Of a DNA stretch of 10,259 nucleotides, positions 1 through 8,559 are shown piece by piece. The DNA comes from Actinomycetes bacterium. GTDB lineage: Bacteria > Actinomycetota > Actinomycetes > Actinomycetales > Dermatophilaceae. The stretch lies in the NCBI GenBank assembly GCA_023389095.1, contig JAEWFB010000257.1, positions 1-10,259 on the forward strand, written 5' to 3'. The position numbers and the translations under genes were made by a program. The notes under the pieces are model-generated. The model searched no databases. It saw only the letters and a program-made list of their open reading frames with translations, and was not told where the DNA came from. Position 1 is the first letter of the stretch, and every line of letters begins with the position of its first letter.

Positions 1-3000
1 CCGGTGCGCCTCGACCTCGGGGGCGACAAGTCGCTCGTCACCGCCGCCGCGACCGGCCAGGGCGTCGCGCACGTCACCGGCGGCGTCAAGGTCGGACTCG
101 TCGTGCCGCTCGCCCCGGGCACCGGTCCCGACGACGCCGCGTCGCTCAAGGTGCTCGCTGACTCGAAGGTCAGCATCGCCGCCGACGCGGGCTTCACCGG
201 GCGCGCAGCCGGCACGATCGGTCCGCTGACGGTGTCGGCGGGCGACCCCGGCGGTGACCCGGCCAAGCAGGCGAGGCTGCGGGCCAACCTCAGCCTCGAG
301 CTGTCCGACTCGGGTGCCGCGGCCGACACCCCGGTCAGCTTCTCCACCTTCCTGTCCGGACTCGACGTCGGCTTCAACGCCTCGAACACCCCCGTCGACT
401 GCGGCGAGGGCCTGACCACCCCGCTCATGGTCTGCGGTGTCATCCCGCTCTACGCGACCGTGTCGGGCGGGCCGACGACCTCGCTCGGCTCGGTGGCGCT
501 GCGCCTTCAGGACTCCACCGACCCGGCCACCCTGCTCGACCTGTCCGGCAACCTCCCGGCCCCCGACGACGCGAAGAAGCGGTTCGAGCTGCCCGACCTC
601 TCGGCCGCCTTCGCGAACGCCTTCGCCGACTTCACCCAGATCGGCCCCGGCCTCGACGGCTACCTCGAGAAGATCGAGCAGTCGATGCGCCTCGCGACCT
701 TCGACGGCAAGCTGCCCTTCGTCGGCAAGGACCTCCAGCAGGGCGCCGACTCGGTCGGGCGCCTGCGTGCCGAGATCAAGGCCAAGCTCGGCAACGTGCC
801 GGCGAGCCCCAAGGAGGCCAAGGACTACGTCAACACCAAGCTCGCCGAGGCGATCGCCGCGGCCGGGCTGCAGAAGACGAGCCTGACGGTCGACTACGAG
901 TGCAAGGCGAAGCTCGAGCCGACCGGCGCACCGACGCTCGCAGCGACACCGTCGACGACCGGCTCGACGAAGTGGCGCTACGAGATCGTCGCGAGCCAGG
1001 GCTCCGGCTCGGGCACCGACGGCGACACGGTCGCCTCCCCGGCGAGCGCGGAGACGACGACGTCCTGGACCGCGCTCGGCAGCGGCAACTCGATCAAGGT
1101 CTCGTGGACGAAGACCGACGGCGCGACGAAGTACAAGGTGCTGCGCAGCAAGGACGGCGCCGCCTTCGAGCTCGTCAAGGTCGTCGACGCGGCCTCGGGG
1201 AGCGCCCAGTCCTTCACCGACGACGGCAGCGCGACCCCCACGGCGTACACGCCCGTCACGACGAAGCCGATGCTCATCGACTGCCCCACGACGAGCATCA
1301 ACGGCGTCAACCTCGCCTTCGACGTCAAGGCCGGCACCGTGACGCCCGACGCCGGCTGCGTGCCGGGCTCGGGCTGCCTCGGCGACGGCAAGAAGCTGCC
1401 GCTCGACATCGGCATCCCCGGCCTGGCGCTCAAGGCAGGCGACGACGACGCCATCACCTATGGCCTCGGCCTGCAGCTGCACGTCAAGGCCGGCATCAAC
1501 ACCGACGACGGCTTCGTCATCTACACCCACGACAGCTGGCAGGACGGGGCCCCCGCACCGGAGTTCGGCCTCGGCGCGCGCTTCGACATGCCGGCGACGA
1601 TGAAGGCCAAGCTCGCCTTCCTCGACATCGACGTGAAGAAGAACGGCACCACGCCGCTGTTCGCGGGCGCCCTCCTCGTCGACCTCAAGTCCCGCGACGC
1701 GACGGAGACGGCCGACAGCGTCCTGACGATCTCCGAGATCGCCCGAGGGGACGCGTCCTCGCTCTTCGGGATCTCGCTCACCGCCAAGATCAGGGCGGAC
1801 TGGCTCGTCAAGGCGTCCGTCGACTCGGTGCTCCCGGGTGTCCAGGCGAACTTCGTTCTCGGGTGGGAGTTCTCGAACAAGGACCTCAAGCACCTCGGCG
1901 CGCCGGACATCGAGTTCAAGGACGTCGCGATCGATGCGGGCGGGTTCCTGTCCAACCTCCTCGGGCCGGTGCTCAAGAAGGTCAAGTCGGTCACCGGGCC
2001 GCTCCAGCCGGTCATCGACACCCTCTATGCGCCGATCCCGGTGCTGTCCGACCTCAGCCGGATGGCCGGTGGAGGCGACGTCAGCCTCATCACGCTCGCC
2101 AAGACGTTCAACACGCTGGCCGGCGGTCCGAAGCTCGACTTCGTCGACAAGATCGCGGCGCTGACCACGCTCATCAACAACCTGCCCGACTGCGACGGCG
2201 CATCGGATGACACGCACTGCCTCATCCCGATCGGCAAGTTCTCGGTCGACGGCGACAAGGCGCTGAGCACGAACGTGTCGCCGACGAGCAGCCTCGCTCC
2301 GGGCTCGGCCACCTCGCTCATCACCAGCCCCCAGCCGGCGAGCGCGGCCGACGTCAAGAACGCCCTCAACGGCAAGGGCGGCAAGGGCAACGTGTTCGGC
2401 TCGGGCAGCACCGGCGGCAGCGCCAACAAGTCCGGCTTCACCTTCCCGATCCTCGACGACCCGGCGTCGGTGTTCAGCCTGCTCATGGGCAGCGACGTCT
2501 CGCTCGTCGAGTTCGACAGCGGGCCGCTGACGCTCGGCTTCACGTGGCGCCAGTCGTTCGGTCCGGTCTACGCGCCGCCGCCGGTCATGGTGACGCTGTC
2601 CGGCTCGGCGTCGGTGACGTTGCGGTTCATGGCCGGGCTCGACACCGCCGGCATCCGCTACGCCGTCGAGGCGGCCCGGTCCGGTACGAAGGTCGACGCC
2701 GTCAAGCTCCTCGACGGCCTCTACTTCAAGACGACGGACGCCAACGGCGTGCCGGTGCCCGTCGTGCGGCTCGACGGCGAGATCGCTGCAGGCGCAGCGG
2801 TGTCGGCGGTGATCATCACCGTCGGCATCGAGGGTGGCCTGCACCTGACGATCGGCTTCCACTGGAACGACCCGAACAACGATGGCAAGTTCCGCGTCAG
2901 CGAGTTCCTCCAGGCCGCGGTCAACAACCCGCTGTGCCTCTTCACGACGACCGGGCGACTCAGCCTCTTCCTGCGCCTCTACGTGACGCTCGGGTTCTCA

Positions 3001-6000
3001 CCGTTCAGCGTGTCCTTCTCCATCAACATCGCCGACATCACGCTGCTCGACTTCACGGCGCAGCCCAACTGCGAACCGCCACCGCCCAGGCTGGGTGGCA
3101 CGACCGGTGACACGCTCGTCGTCTTCGCCGGGCGCTTCGGCACCGACGCGGCTCGCGGCACCCCGTGGGGGAACACGGCGGACACCGAGTCCGACACGGT
3201 CAAGGTGACGGCCCTGTACTTCGCCCAGAAACCGGGCGACGACGCCGGCAGCAACCCCGACTTCGACGGGTTCAAGGTGCAGATGCTCGGCGAGACGCGC
3301 GAGTACCTCGACCCCGGCCTGAAGCGGGTCGTCGTCGACGGACGCGGCTCCTCGACGCCACTCGTCGTCAGCTTCGTCGGCGACGGCAAGAAGGACTCCG
3401 ACCCGTCGTCGGCGACGACGCAGGCCGACCTGTCGGTCTTCGACAAGGACGCCGTCGTCTTCGGCACGCCCGGCGACGACCAGATCGCGACCGGCACCGG
3501 CAACGCGTGGGTCGACGGCGGAGCCGGGGCCGACCGCATCGTCACGGCCGACGCCGTCGGCAAGGTCGCCCGCGTGGCCGGCGGTCCGGGCGACGACGCG
3601 ATCACGACCGGGCAGGGCGACGACCTCGTCTCCGGCGACGGTGCGCTGCCGACGTCCGTCACGAACGTCGCCGCCGCCCTCAACCCCGTCGACGTCGACA
3701 ACTCCTCGCCCAGGATCACGAAGGTCGACCTGACCGGCGTCGTCGACTGGACGACGCTCGACGTCGACCCGACCCAGGGCGCCCAGGGCACCGGCGGCGC
3801 CGACGTCATCAGCGTCGGTCTCGGCAGGAACCGGGTCAACGGCGGCCCGGGCGACGACAAGATCGGCGTCGCGTCCGACCGCCCCGGCCCGACCGCCGGC
3901 AGCACCGTCGGATCGGAGGGGAACGTCCTCATCGGCGGTCTGGGCAGCGACTCGGTCACCGGCGGCTCCGGCCCCGACACGATCTACGCCTCCACCGAGG
4001 GCGTCTTCGGTGTCGACGCCGTCGGCACGGCCGACACGCTGACCACCCCGCCGGGCAAGCCCTCGATCCCCAACATCATCGAGACCGGCTCGGGCGACGA
4101 CGAGGTCTGGGGCAGCGCGGCGGAGGACGTCGTCACGAGCCACTCGAAGAGCGGTGAGCAGGCGCGCATCGTCGGCGGCGGTGGTCCCGACGCGCTCGTC
4201 GGCGGCTACGGCACCGACGCCCTGTTCGGCGGTCCGGGCGACGACTACGTCATCGCCGAGCCGAGCCAGGTCGGGGCCCGTGGCCTCGACGCGGCGGGCA
4301 ACGCCCGCGGGTCCGACGTCATCGAGGGCGTCGACTTCGGGGCCTACCGGGCCGTGACGCACCTGCCGATCCCGGCGGGGGAGACCTCGTCGCGCAAGAC
4401 GCTCGTCGGCGGCCTCGGCAACGACCACGTCATCGGCGGCGACGGACCGTCCACGGTGTTCGGTGACACCCTGCGCGACGCCGCGACCGTCGGTGCGGCC
4501 GCCGACGAGACGTGCCGTCCCGGCAGCCCGGTCACGAGCGACCCGGTGCCCGAGGGTACGTCCGCCGCGAGCGGCGACGGCAACGACCTCGTCCTCGGCG
4601 GCGCGGGCGTCGACACCATCTCGACGGGCGGGGCCAGCGACCGCGTGCTCGCCGGCGGCGGCGCCGACCTCGTGTGCGGCCAGGAGGGCAGCGACGTCCT
4701 CTTCGGTGGCGACGACGCCGACCACGTGTGGGGCGGCAGCGGCGACGACCGCGGCTACGGCGACGCCGGGGCCGACCTCGTCTTCGGCAACGGCGGCCAG
4801 GACCAGCTCTACGGCCAGGCCGGCGCCGACGTCGTCGAGGGCAACAACGGCTCCGACCGGATCAGCGGCGGCGACGGCGACGACGTGCTGTACGGCGGGA
4901 CCCGCGCCGCGGGTCGCACCGACGTCGGACCGGCCGATGCCGGGGACACGATCTCCGGCGACACCGGCAACGACGTCATCGTCGGCGACAACGGCACGGT
5001 CGACGACCCGACGAGCACGGCGGACGCCCCGGCGATCCCGTACGACCTCGACGGCCTGACGCCGGCCGCCGGCCGCGGCGACGTCATCTACGGCGGCGCC
5101 GGCGACGACACCGCCTACGGCGGCCTCGGCGACGACGAGGTGAACGGCGGCGACGACGCCGACCACCTCGAGGGCAACAACGGCGCCGACCTCGTCCACG
5201 GGGACGCCGGAGAGGACGAGATCGTCGGCGGGTCCTTCCAGGAGGCCAGCCCCGGCGTCGGGCGTCCCGACACGGGAGACCGGCTCTACGGAGACGCCGG
5301 AGCCGACCTCATCGCCGGCGACAACGCGGTCCTCGTCTCGGGGGTCGCCCCGGCCGACGCGACGCCGATCACGCGGATGCGCGGCTTCGCCCGGACGCAC
5401 CGGGTGAGCCTGCTCGACCTCGGCGCGAGCCCGGTCCTCGCCAACTCCGGCGCCGACCAGATCTTCGGCGGGGAGGGCCAGGACGTCATCCTCGGCCAGA
5501 GCGGCTCCGACCGGCTCAAGGGCGAGGGCGGCGACGACTACGTCGAGGGCGGCCCTGACGTCGACTGGGTCGAGGGCGGCCTCGGCGACGACGACCTCGT
5601 GGGCGGCAGCTCGACGCCGTCTGCCGGCACGGGCGCATCGGGGACGACGACGACCGGCCAGCCGGACACCGACGACGCCGTCTTCGGCGGCCCCGGCGAC
5701 GACGTCGTGCTCGGGGACAACGGCCAGGTGCTGCGCCCGGTCTCCGGCCAGGCCCCGAGCCCGGTCACCGTCCGCCTCGGCAGCACGACCGGCCGGGCGA
5801 TGACCCCACGGCTCATCCAGCCGTGGGACCTCGGAACCGACCCGCTGACGACGCCCTCGGCGACGCTCTACGGCTTCGACCGGCTCTCCGGCGGCGACGG
5901 CGTCGACGTGCTCCTCGGCCAGGACGGCAACGACGCGATCACCGGCGACGCCGGCGCAGACCACCTCGAGGGCAACGGCGGAGCGGACCGGCTCTTCGGC

Positions 6001-7599
6001 GACCTGCCGTTCGGCCAGGCCTCGGCCCACGGCACGACGGTCCTGGCGGTCACCGCCGCCTGGCCGGGGTCACCGAGCCCGACCGCGCTCCTGCGCGGGA
6101 CGAGCACGGCGCCCGGGCAGGACGACGTCATCGGCGGCTCGGCGGCGCCGGGCTTCCGCGACGGGTCCGACGTCATCGAGGGCAACGGCGGTGACGACGT
6201 CGTCCTCGGCGACAACGGCTCGCTCCTGCGCACCCTGCAGGGCAGCCCCGGTGCCCAGACCGAGCAGGTCTACACCGACCGCTACCCCGACGGCGCGGTG
6301 CCGACGGATGCGACGGCCTCGCGCACCCACGACCCGGCGCTGCCGGGGCCGAGCACCCGGTTCTGCACGACCGCCCAGGCGACGTGCGAGGTGGCCGGGG
6401 CCTTCGGGGCCGACGTCATCTGGGGCGACGACGGCAACGACGGCATCTGGGGCCAGGACGGCAACGACGTCATCTCCGGCGGTGACGGCGACGACGACCT
6501 CTACGGCGAGCTCGGCGACGACCGGATCAGTGGCGACGCAGGCAACGACGCGATCGTCGGCGACCGCGGCGGTGTCGTCAACCAGTACCTGAGCGCCGGC
6601 GACAGCCCGGCCCAGGCGTCGGTGACGCTCAACAGCCCGCCGAAGGAGGCGTTCACCGCCTTCCCGCGGGGCGCCTACGACCGACGCGTCGACCTGCTCC
6701 ACGACGTCGACGGGGACCAGTGGATCGGGGCCTCGACCGCCGCCGCCATGCCGCACAACGGCATGGACGAGGGTGGCCGCGACCTCATCCGGGGCGGCTC
6801 GGGCGACGACGCCATCCACGCCGGCCACGGCGACGACGTCGCCAACGGCGACAGCGGCGGCGACGACGTGTTCGGCGGCGACGGCGAGGACGTCCTCTGG
6901 GGCGGCCAGGGCTGCGACGCCGTGCTCGACGCCACGACGCCGGACTGCCTCGTGAACGGCGTCTTCACGCCGAGCTCGCGCGGCACCGGCGACCGGTTCG
7001 TCGACCACGTCTTCGGTGGTGCGGGCGAGTCCGACCCGGCGAAGCAGGACGTCCTCGGCTCCGACCTGCTCGACGTGCGGCCGCGGGGCTCCTACACCCC
7101 GGGCAGCGGGTGCACGCTCGGCGACTGGCCGCTGACGACCGGGACGAAGAAGAACGTCGTGACGGTCGACCCGTGCCTGTGGTTCGAGATGACGGGGCTG
7201 GACGACGCCGACCCCGCCAACGACAACCACCACCAGGGCACCGACTGGATCTACGGCGGCTGGGACCGCGACGTGCTCCAGGGCGACGTGACGGCCAACG
7301 GGCCCAACCCCGGCGACCGGCTCATCGACTGGAACGGCGCGTACAACCTGTTCACGCACTGCAACGCGGCCTACGGCGGGTTCAACGACGTGCGTGGGCA
7401 CTCGCCGGCGATGCAGAGCTGGCTGCAGCAGCTGGCGTGGTCCTCGAGCGCGGGGCGCCCCGGCTCCGACGTGACGACGGCGGGCACCTCGGCCTTCCGC
7501 GAGCTCGCCATGGTCTACCCGGGCGAGAACGAGCACGGGTCGGGCCAGGCCTACCCGGGCACGCCCGGTCACTTCGACGAGACGGCCTGCACGCCCTGA
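1..7599 (+). CDS. Giant RTX-type (hemolysin-type) calcium-binding secreted protein, 5' partial
   Basis: The frame is open from the first base to a TGA at 7597-7599, so at least 2532 residues are encoded. The GTG at 4 is unlikely to be the true start; the start and any signal peptide lie upstream. In order: beta-rich sequence (about 1-900); an FN3-like domain (about 925-1265, with KVSW and KYKVLRSKDG); beta-rich and amphipathic segments (about 1266-2230, including PIPVLSDLS); a Gly/Ser linker (about 2269-2436); a second beta-rich part with an EF-hand loop (2869-2904); RTX repeats (about 3457-6925); and a C-terminal region rich in Trp, Tyr and Cys (6926-7599). Cysteines mostly come in close pairs (for example near 391-440, 1355-1380, 2186-2220), which suits disulfides outside the cytoplasm. 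RTX nonapeptides fold into calcium-bound beta-rolls after export. No type I secretion genes are visible, so Sec export is an inference. Adhesin, surface-layer or matrix roles are all possible; no catalytic motif was recognised. Confidence 0.93.
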   Translation, partial: PVRLDLGGDKSLVTAAATGQGVAHVTGGVKVGLVVPLAPGTGPDDAASLKVLADSKVSIAADAGFTGRAAGTIGPLTVSAGDPGGDPAKQARLRANLSLELSDSGAAADTPVSFSTFLSGLDVGFNASNTPVDCGEGLTTPLMVCGVIPLYATVSGGPTTSLGSVALRLQDSTDPATLLDLSGNLPAPDDAKKRFELPDLSAAFANAFADFTQIGPGLDGYLEKIEQSMRLATFDGKLPFVGKDLQQGADSVGRLRAEIKAKLGNVPASPKEAKDYVNTKLAEAIAAAGLQKTSLTVDYECKAKLEPTGAPTLAATPSTTGSTKWRYEIVASQGSGSGTDGDTVASPASAETTTSWTALGSGNSIKVSWTKTDGATKYKVLRSKDGAAFELVKVVDAASGSAQSFTDDGSATPTAYTPVTTKPMLIDCPTTSINGVNLAFDVKAGTVTPDAGCVPGSGCLGDGKKLPLDIGIPGLALKAGDDDAITYGLGLQLHVKAGINTDDGFVIYTHDSWQDGAPAPEFGLGARFDMPATMKAKLAFLDIDVKKNGTTPLFAGALLVDLKSRDATETADSVLTISEIARGDASSLFGISLTAKIRADWLVKASVDSVLPGVQANFVLGWEFSNKDLKHLGAPDIEFKDVAIDAGGFLSNLLGPVLKKVKSVTGPLQPVIDTLYAPIPVLSDLSRMAGGGDVSLITLAKTFNTLAGGPKLDFVDKIAALTTLINNLPDCDGASDDTHCLIPIGKFSVDGDKALSTNVSPTSSLAPGSATSLITSPQPASAADVKNALNGKGGKGNVFGSGSTGGSANKSGFTFPILDDPASVFSLLMGSDVSLVEFDSGPLTLGFTWRQSFGPVYAPPPVMVTLSGSASVTLRFMAGLDTAGIRYAVEAARSGTKVDAVKLLDGLYFKTTDANGVPVPVVRLDGEIAAGAAVSAVIITVGIEGGLHLTIGFHWNDPNNDGKFRVSEFLQAAVNNPLCLFTTTGRLSLFLRLYVTLGFSPFSVSFSINIADITLLDFTAQPNCEPPPPRLGGTTGDTLVVFAGRFGTDAARGTPWGNTADTESDTVKVTALYFAQKPGDDAGSNPDFDGFKVQMLGETREYLDPGLKRVVVDGRGSSTPLVVSFVGDGKKDSDPSSATTQADLSVFDKDAVVFGTPGDDQIATGTGNAWVDGGAGADRIVTADAVGKVARVAGGPGDDAITTGQGDDLVSGDGALPTSVTNVAAALNPVDVDNSSPRITKVDLTGVVDWTTLDVDPTQGAQGTGGADVISVGLGRNRVNGGPGDDKIGVASDRPGPTAGSTVGSEGNVLIGGLGSDSVTGGSGPDTIYASTEGVFGVDAVGTADTLTTPPGKPSIPNIIETGSGDDEVWGSAAEDVVTSHSKSGEQARIVGGGGPDALVGGYGTDALFGGPGDDYVIAEPSQVGARGLDAAGNARGSDVIEGVDFGAYRAVTHLPIPAGETSSRKTLVGGLGNDHVIGGDGPSTVFGDTLRDAATVGAAADETCRPGSPVTSDPVPEGTSAASGDGNDLVLGGAGVDTISTGGASDRVLAGGGADLVCGQEGSDVLFGGDDADHVWGGSGDDRGYGDAGADLVFGNGGQDQLYGQAGADVVEGNNGSDRISGGDGDDVLYGGTRAAGRTDVGPADAGDTISGDTGNDVIVGDNGTVDDPTSTADAPAIPYDLDGLTPAAGRGDVIYGGAGDDTAYGGLGDDEVNGGDDADHLEGNNGADLVHGDAGEDEIVGGSFQEASPGVGRPDTGDRLYGDAGADLIAGDNAVLVSGVAPADATPITRMRGFARTHRVSLLDLGASPVLANSGADQIFGGEGQDVILGQSGSDRLKGEGGDDYVEGGPDVDWVEGGLGDDDLVGGSSTPSAGTGASGTTTTGQPDTDDAVFGGPGDDVVLGDNGQVLRPVSGQAPSPVTVRLGSTTGRAMTPRLIQPWDLGTDPLTTPSATLYGFDRLSGGDGVDVLLGQDGNDAITGDAGADHLEGNGGADRLFGDLPFGQASAHGTTVLAVTAAWPGSPSPTALLRGTSTAPGQDDVIGGSAAPGFRDGSDVIEGNGGDDVVLGDNGSLLRTLQGSPGAQTEQVYTDRYPDGAVPTDATASRTHDPALPGPSTRFCTTAQATCEVAGAFGADVIWGDDGNDGIWGQDGNDVISGGDGDDDLYGELGDDRISGDAGNDAIVGDRGGVVNQYLSAGDSPAQASVTLNSPPKEAFTAFPRGAYDRRVDLLHDVDGDQWIGASTAAAMPHNGMDEGGRDLIRGGSGDDAIHAGHGDDVANGDSGGDDVFGGDGEDVLWGGQGCDAVLDATTPDCLVNGVFTPSSRGTGDRFVDHVFGGAGESDPAKQDVLGSDLLDVRPRGSYTPGSGCTLGDWPLTTGTKKNVVTVDPCLWFEMTGLDDADPANDNHHQGTDWIYGGWDRDVLQGDVTANGPNPGDRLIDWNGAYNLFTHCNAAYGGFNDVRGHSPAMQSWLQQLAWSSSAGRPGSDVTTAGTSAFRELAMVYPGENEHGSGQAYPGTPGHFDETACTP
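3457..6925 (+). repeat. RTX nonapeptide repeat region of the giant protein
   Basis: The translated repeats follow the RTX pattern GGxGxDxux, for example GGPGDDAI, GGDGDDVLYGG, GGSGDDRGYGD and GGAGDDTAYGG. They occur in about a dozen blocks separated by non-repetitive inserts. The longest unbroken run is about 4570-4910. In known RTX proteins the Asp and Gly turns bind calcium and stack into a parallel beta-roll. From about 4950 onward the blocks recur as a larger unit: a run ending in GDNG (4984, 5713, 6208) or a variant (GDNA at 5317, GDRG at 6559), then a variable insert, then a fresh run of repeats with LGQ or WGQ and often LEGNNG or LEGNGG. At the DNA level this appears as dense GGCGACGAC-type repeats. 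Confidence 0.93.
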
Positions 7600-7623
7600 C
7601 GTCGAGCGTGGACGCACGGACGC

Positions 7624-7661
7624 ACGGACGCCCCCACCCGGTTCCGGGTGGGGGCGTCCGT
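7624..7661. terminator. Bidirectional terminator between convergent RTX gene and msrA
   Basis: A perfect 18-bp inverted repeat: ACGGACGCCCCCACCCGG at 7624-7641 pairs with CCGGGTGGGGGCGTCCGT at 7644-7661 around TT, which in practice gives a GTTC loop. It begins 25 nt after the RTX stop and lies 52 nt beyond the msrA stop, so it can serve both genes. Neither side has a T-tract, as is common for strong actinobacterial hairpins. Confidence 0.85.
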
Positions 7662-7671
7662 CGTGACGGGT

Positions 7672-7717
7672 GCCGACGCGTCAGCCACCCGACGCGTCGA
7701 CGGCGCCGACGCGTCAG
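7672..7717. repeat. Cluster of three GACGCGTC palindromes
   Basis: GACGCGTC occurs at 7675-7682, 7691-7698 and 7708-7715, at start-to-start spacings of 16 and 17 nt. The first and third lie inside identical 13-mers, GCCGACGCGTCAG at 7672-7684 and 7705-7717. The last copy overlaps the msrA stop codon. Function is unknown. Further single copies lie at 1750, 6683, 8572, 8675 and 9975, so the word may be common across this genome rather than a local site. Confidence 0.5.
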
Positions 7718-8418
7718 GCGGGCGGGGCGATGTCCTGCTGGGAGGGCAGCTGGTCCTGGCGCACGATGCCGACCGGGCAGGTCATGCCGTTGGGACCGTG
7801 GTTGCAGTAGCCGCCGGGGTTCTTGTGCAGGTAGCCCTGGTGGTAGTCCTCGGCGAGGTAGAACGGCCCGGCATCCTCGGCCGAGCGGATCTCGGTCGTG
7901 ATCTGTCCGAAGCCGTTGTCGTCGAGGACCTTCTGGAACGCCTCGCGGGTGGCCTCGGCGGCGAGCCGCTGGCCCTCGGTCGTCCAGTAGATGGCCGAGC
8001 GGTAGGCCGTGCCGATGTCGTTGCCCTGCCGGTTGGCCGTCGTCGGGTCGTGGTTCTCCCAGAAGGCCTTGAGCAGCAGCTCGGGGGAGGTCTTCGTCGG
8101 GTCGTAGACGACGCGGACGGTCTCGGCGTGCCCGGTACGCCCGGTGCACGTCTCCTCGTAGGTCGGGTTGGGCGTGTAGCCGCCCATGTAGCCGGCGGCC
8201 GTGCTGACGACGCCGTCCTGGCGCCAGAAGATCCGCTCGACGCCCCAGAAGCAGCCCATCGCGACGTAGAGCACCTCGGAACCCTCGGGCCACGGGCCCT
8301 CGATCGGGGTGCCGAGGACGACGTGGGTCGGGTCCACCTGGAACGGGCGCTCTCCACGACCGGGGAGGGCCTCCTCGCGCGCGGGCATCTGGGTCTTCCT
8401 GCCGAGTCCGAACACCAT
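7714..8418 (-). CDS. msrA: Peptide-methionine (S)-S-oxide reductase MsrA
   Basis: A cytoplasmic repair enzyme of 234 aa that reduces the S-epimer of methionine sulfoxide in proteins and free methionine, recycled by thioredoxin. Visible signatures are the catalytic motif GCFWGVE at residues 55-61 with nucleophile Cys56, GYMGG at 76-80, GHAE at 96-99, and C-terminal Cys205 and Cys214 in GYCNHGPNGMTCPVG as likely resolving cysteines. The ATG at 8418 was chosen because the protein then begins MVFGLGRKTQMP, a start typical of actinobacterial MsrA. AAGGA lies upstream at a rather long spacing of 12 nt. The frame stays open to 8550, but that extension is Cys/Pro/Arg-rich, unlike MsrA, and crosses the terminator of the upstream gene. 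It lies 141 bp downstream of the ThrRS-like gene on the same strand with a hairpin between them, so it is probably transcribed separately, although no convincing promoter was found. It is convergent with the RTX gene. Confidence 0.96.
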   Translation of the reverse strand: MVFGLGRKTQMPAREEALPGRGERPFQVDPTHVVLGTPIEGPWPEGSEVLYVAMGCFWGVERIFWRQDGVVSTAAGYMGGYTPNPTYEETCTGRTGHAETVRVVYDPTKTSPELLLKAFWENHDPTTANRQGNDIGTAYRSAIYWTTEGQRLAAEATREAFQKVLDDNGFGQITTEIRSAEDAGPFYLAEDYHQGYLHKNPGGYCNHGPNGMTCPVGIVRQDQLPSQQDIAPPA

Positions 8419-8519
8419 TCCAGTGTCACATCCTTCGTGTGGGGCGGGTCCTACGCCTCTGCAACACCGGCGCGCGCCCCCGTATGCCGGACACCGGCCC
8501 AGGGGCCCGGCGGTGCGCG

Positions 8520-8545
8520 GTTCGCGGGGTCCTGGCCCCACGAAC
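8520..8545 (-). terminator. Probable terminator of the ThrRS-like gene
   Basis: On the - strand, arms GUUCGUGGGG and CCCCGCGAAC form a 10-bp stem with one G-U pair and a 6-nt CCAGGA loop. It begins 14 nt after the stop codon of the ThrRS-like gene. There is no U-tract, so it may be a U-less actinobacterial terminator. The rest of the gap to msrA (8419-8519) shows only G/C-rich sequence and the msrA ribosome-binding region. Confidence 0.6.
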
Positions 8546-8559
8546 CACACACCGCGTTC

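Noticed and set aside
2998..6030. Very long - strand open frame (about 1010 codons) opposite the RTX region
   Set aside because: It is a mirror of the GC-rich RTX codons: GAC and GTC repeats read backward avoid stops and give Val/Ala/Asp/Arg low complexity. The + strand has recognisable RTX motifs.
3457..6925. CRISPR array or DNA-level tandem repeat element
   Set aside because: The repeats are imperfect, keep codon phase and encode RTX nonapeptides; there are no uniform spacers.
6070..7617. - strand open frame of about 515 codons opposite the end of the RTX gene
   Set aside because: Same antisense effect; the protein is Val/Arg/Ala-rich with no recognisable domain, and it starts close to the bidirectional terminator.
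7382..8293. - strand open frame overlapping msrA and crossing the convergent terminator
   Set aside because: It is an out-of-frame shadow of msrA that runs through the hairpin into antisense RTX sequence.
8419..8550. Upstream extension of msrA to an ATG at 8550
   Set aside because: The extra 44 residues are Cys/Pro/Arg-rich, do not resemble MsrA, and would start inside or before the hairpin that ends the ThrRS-like gene.
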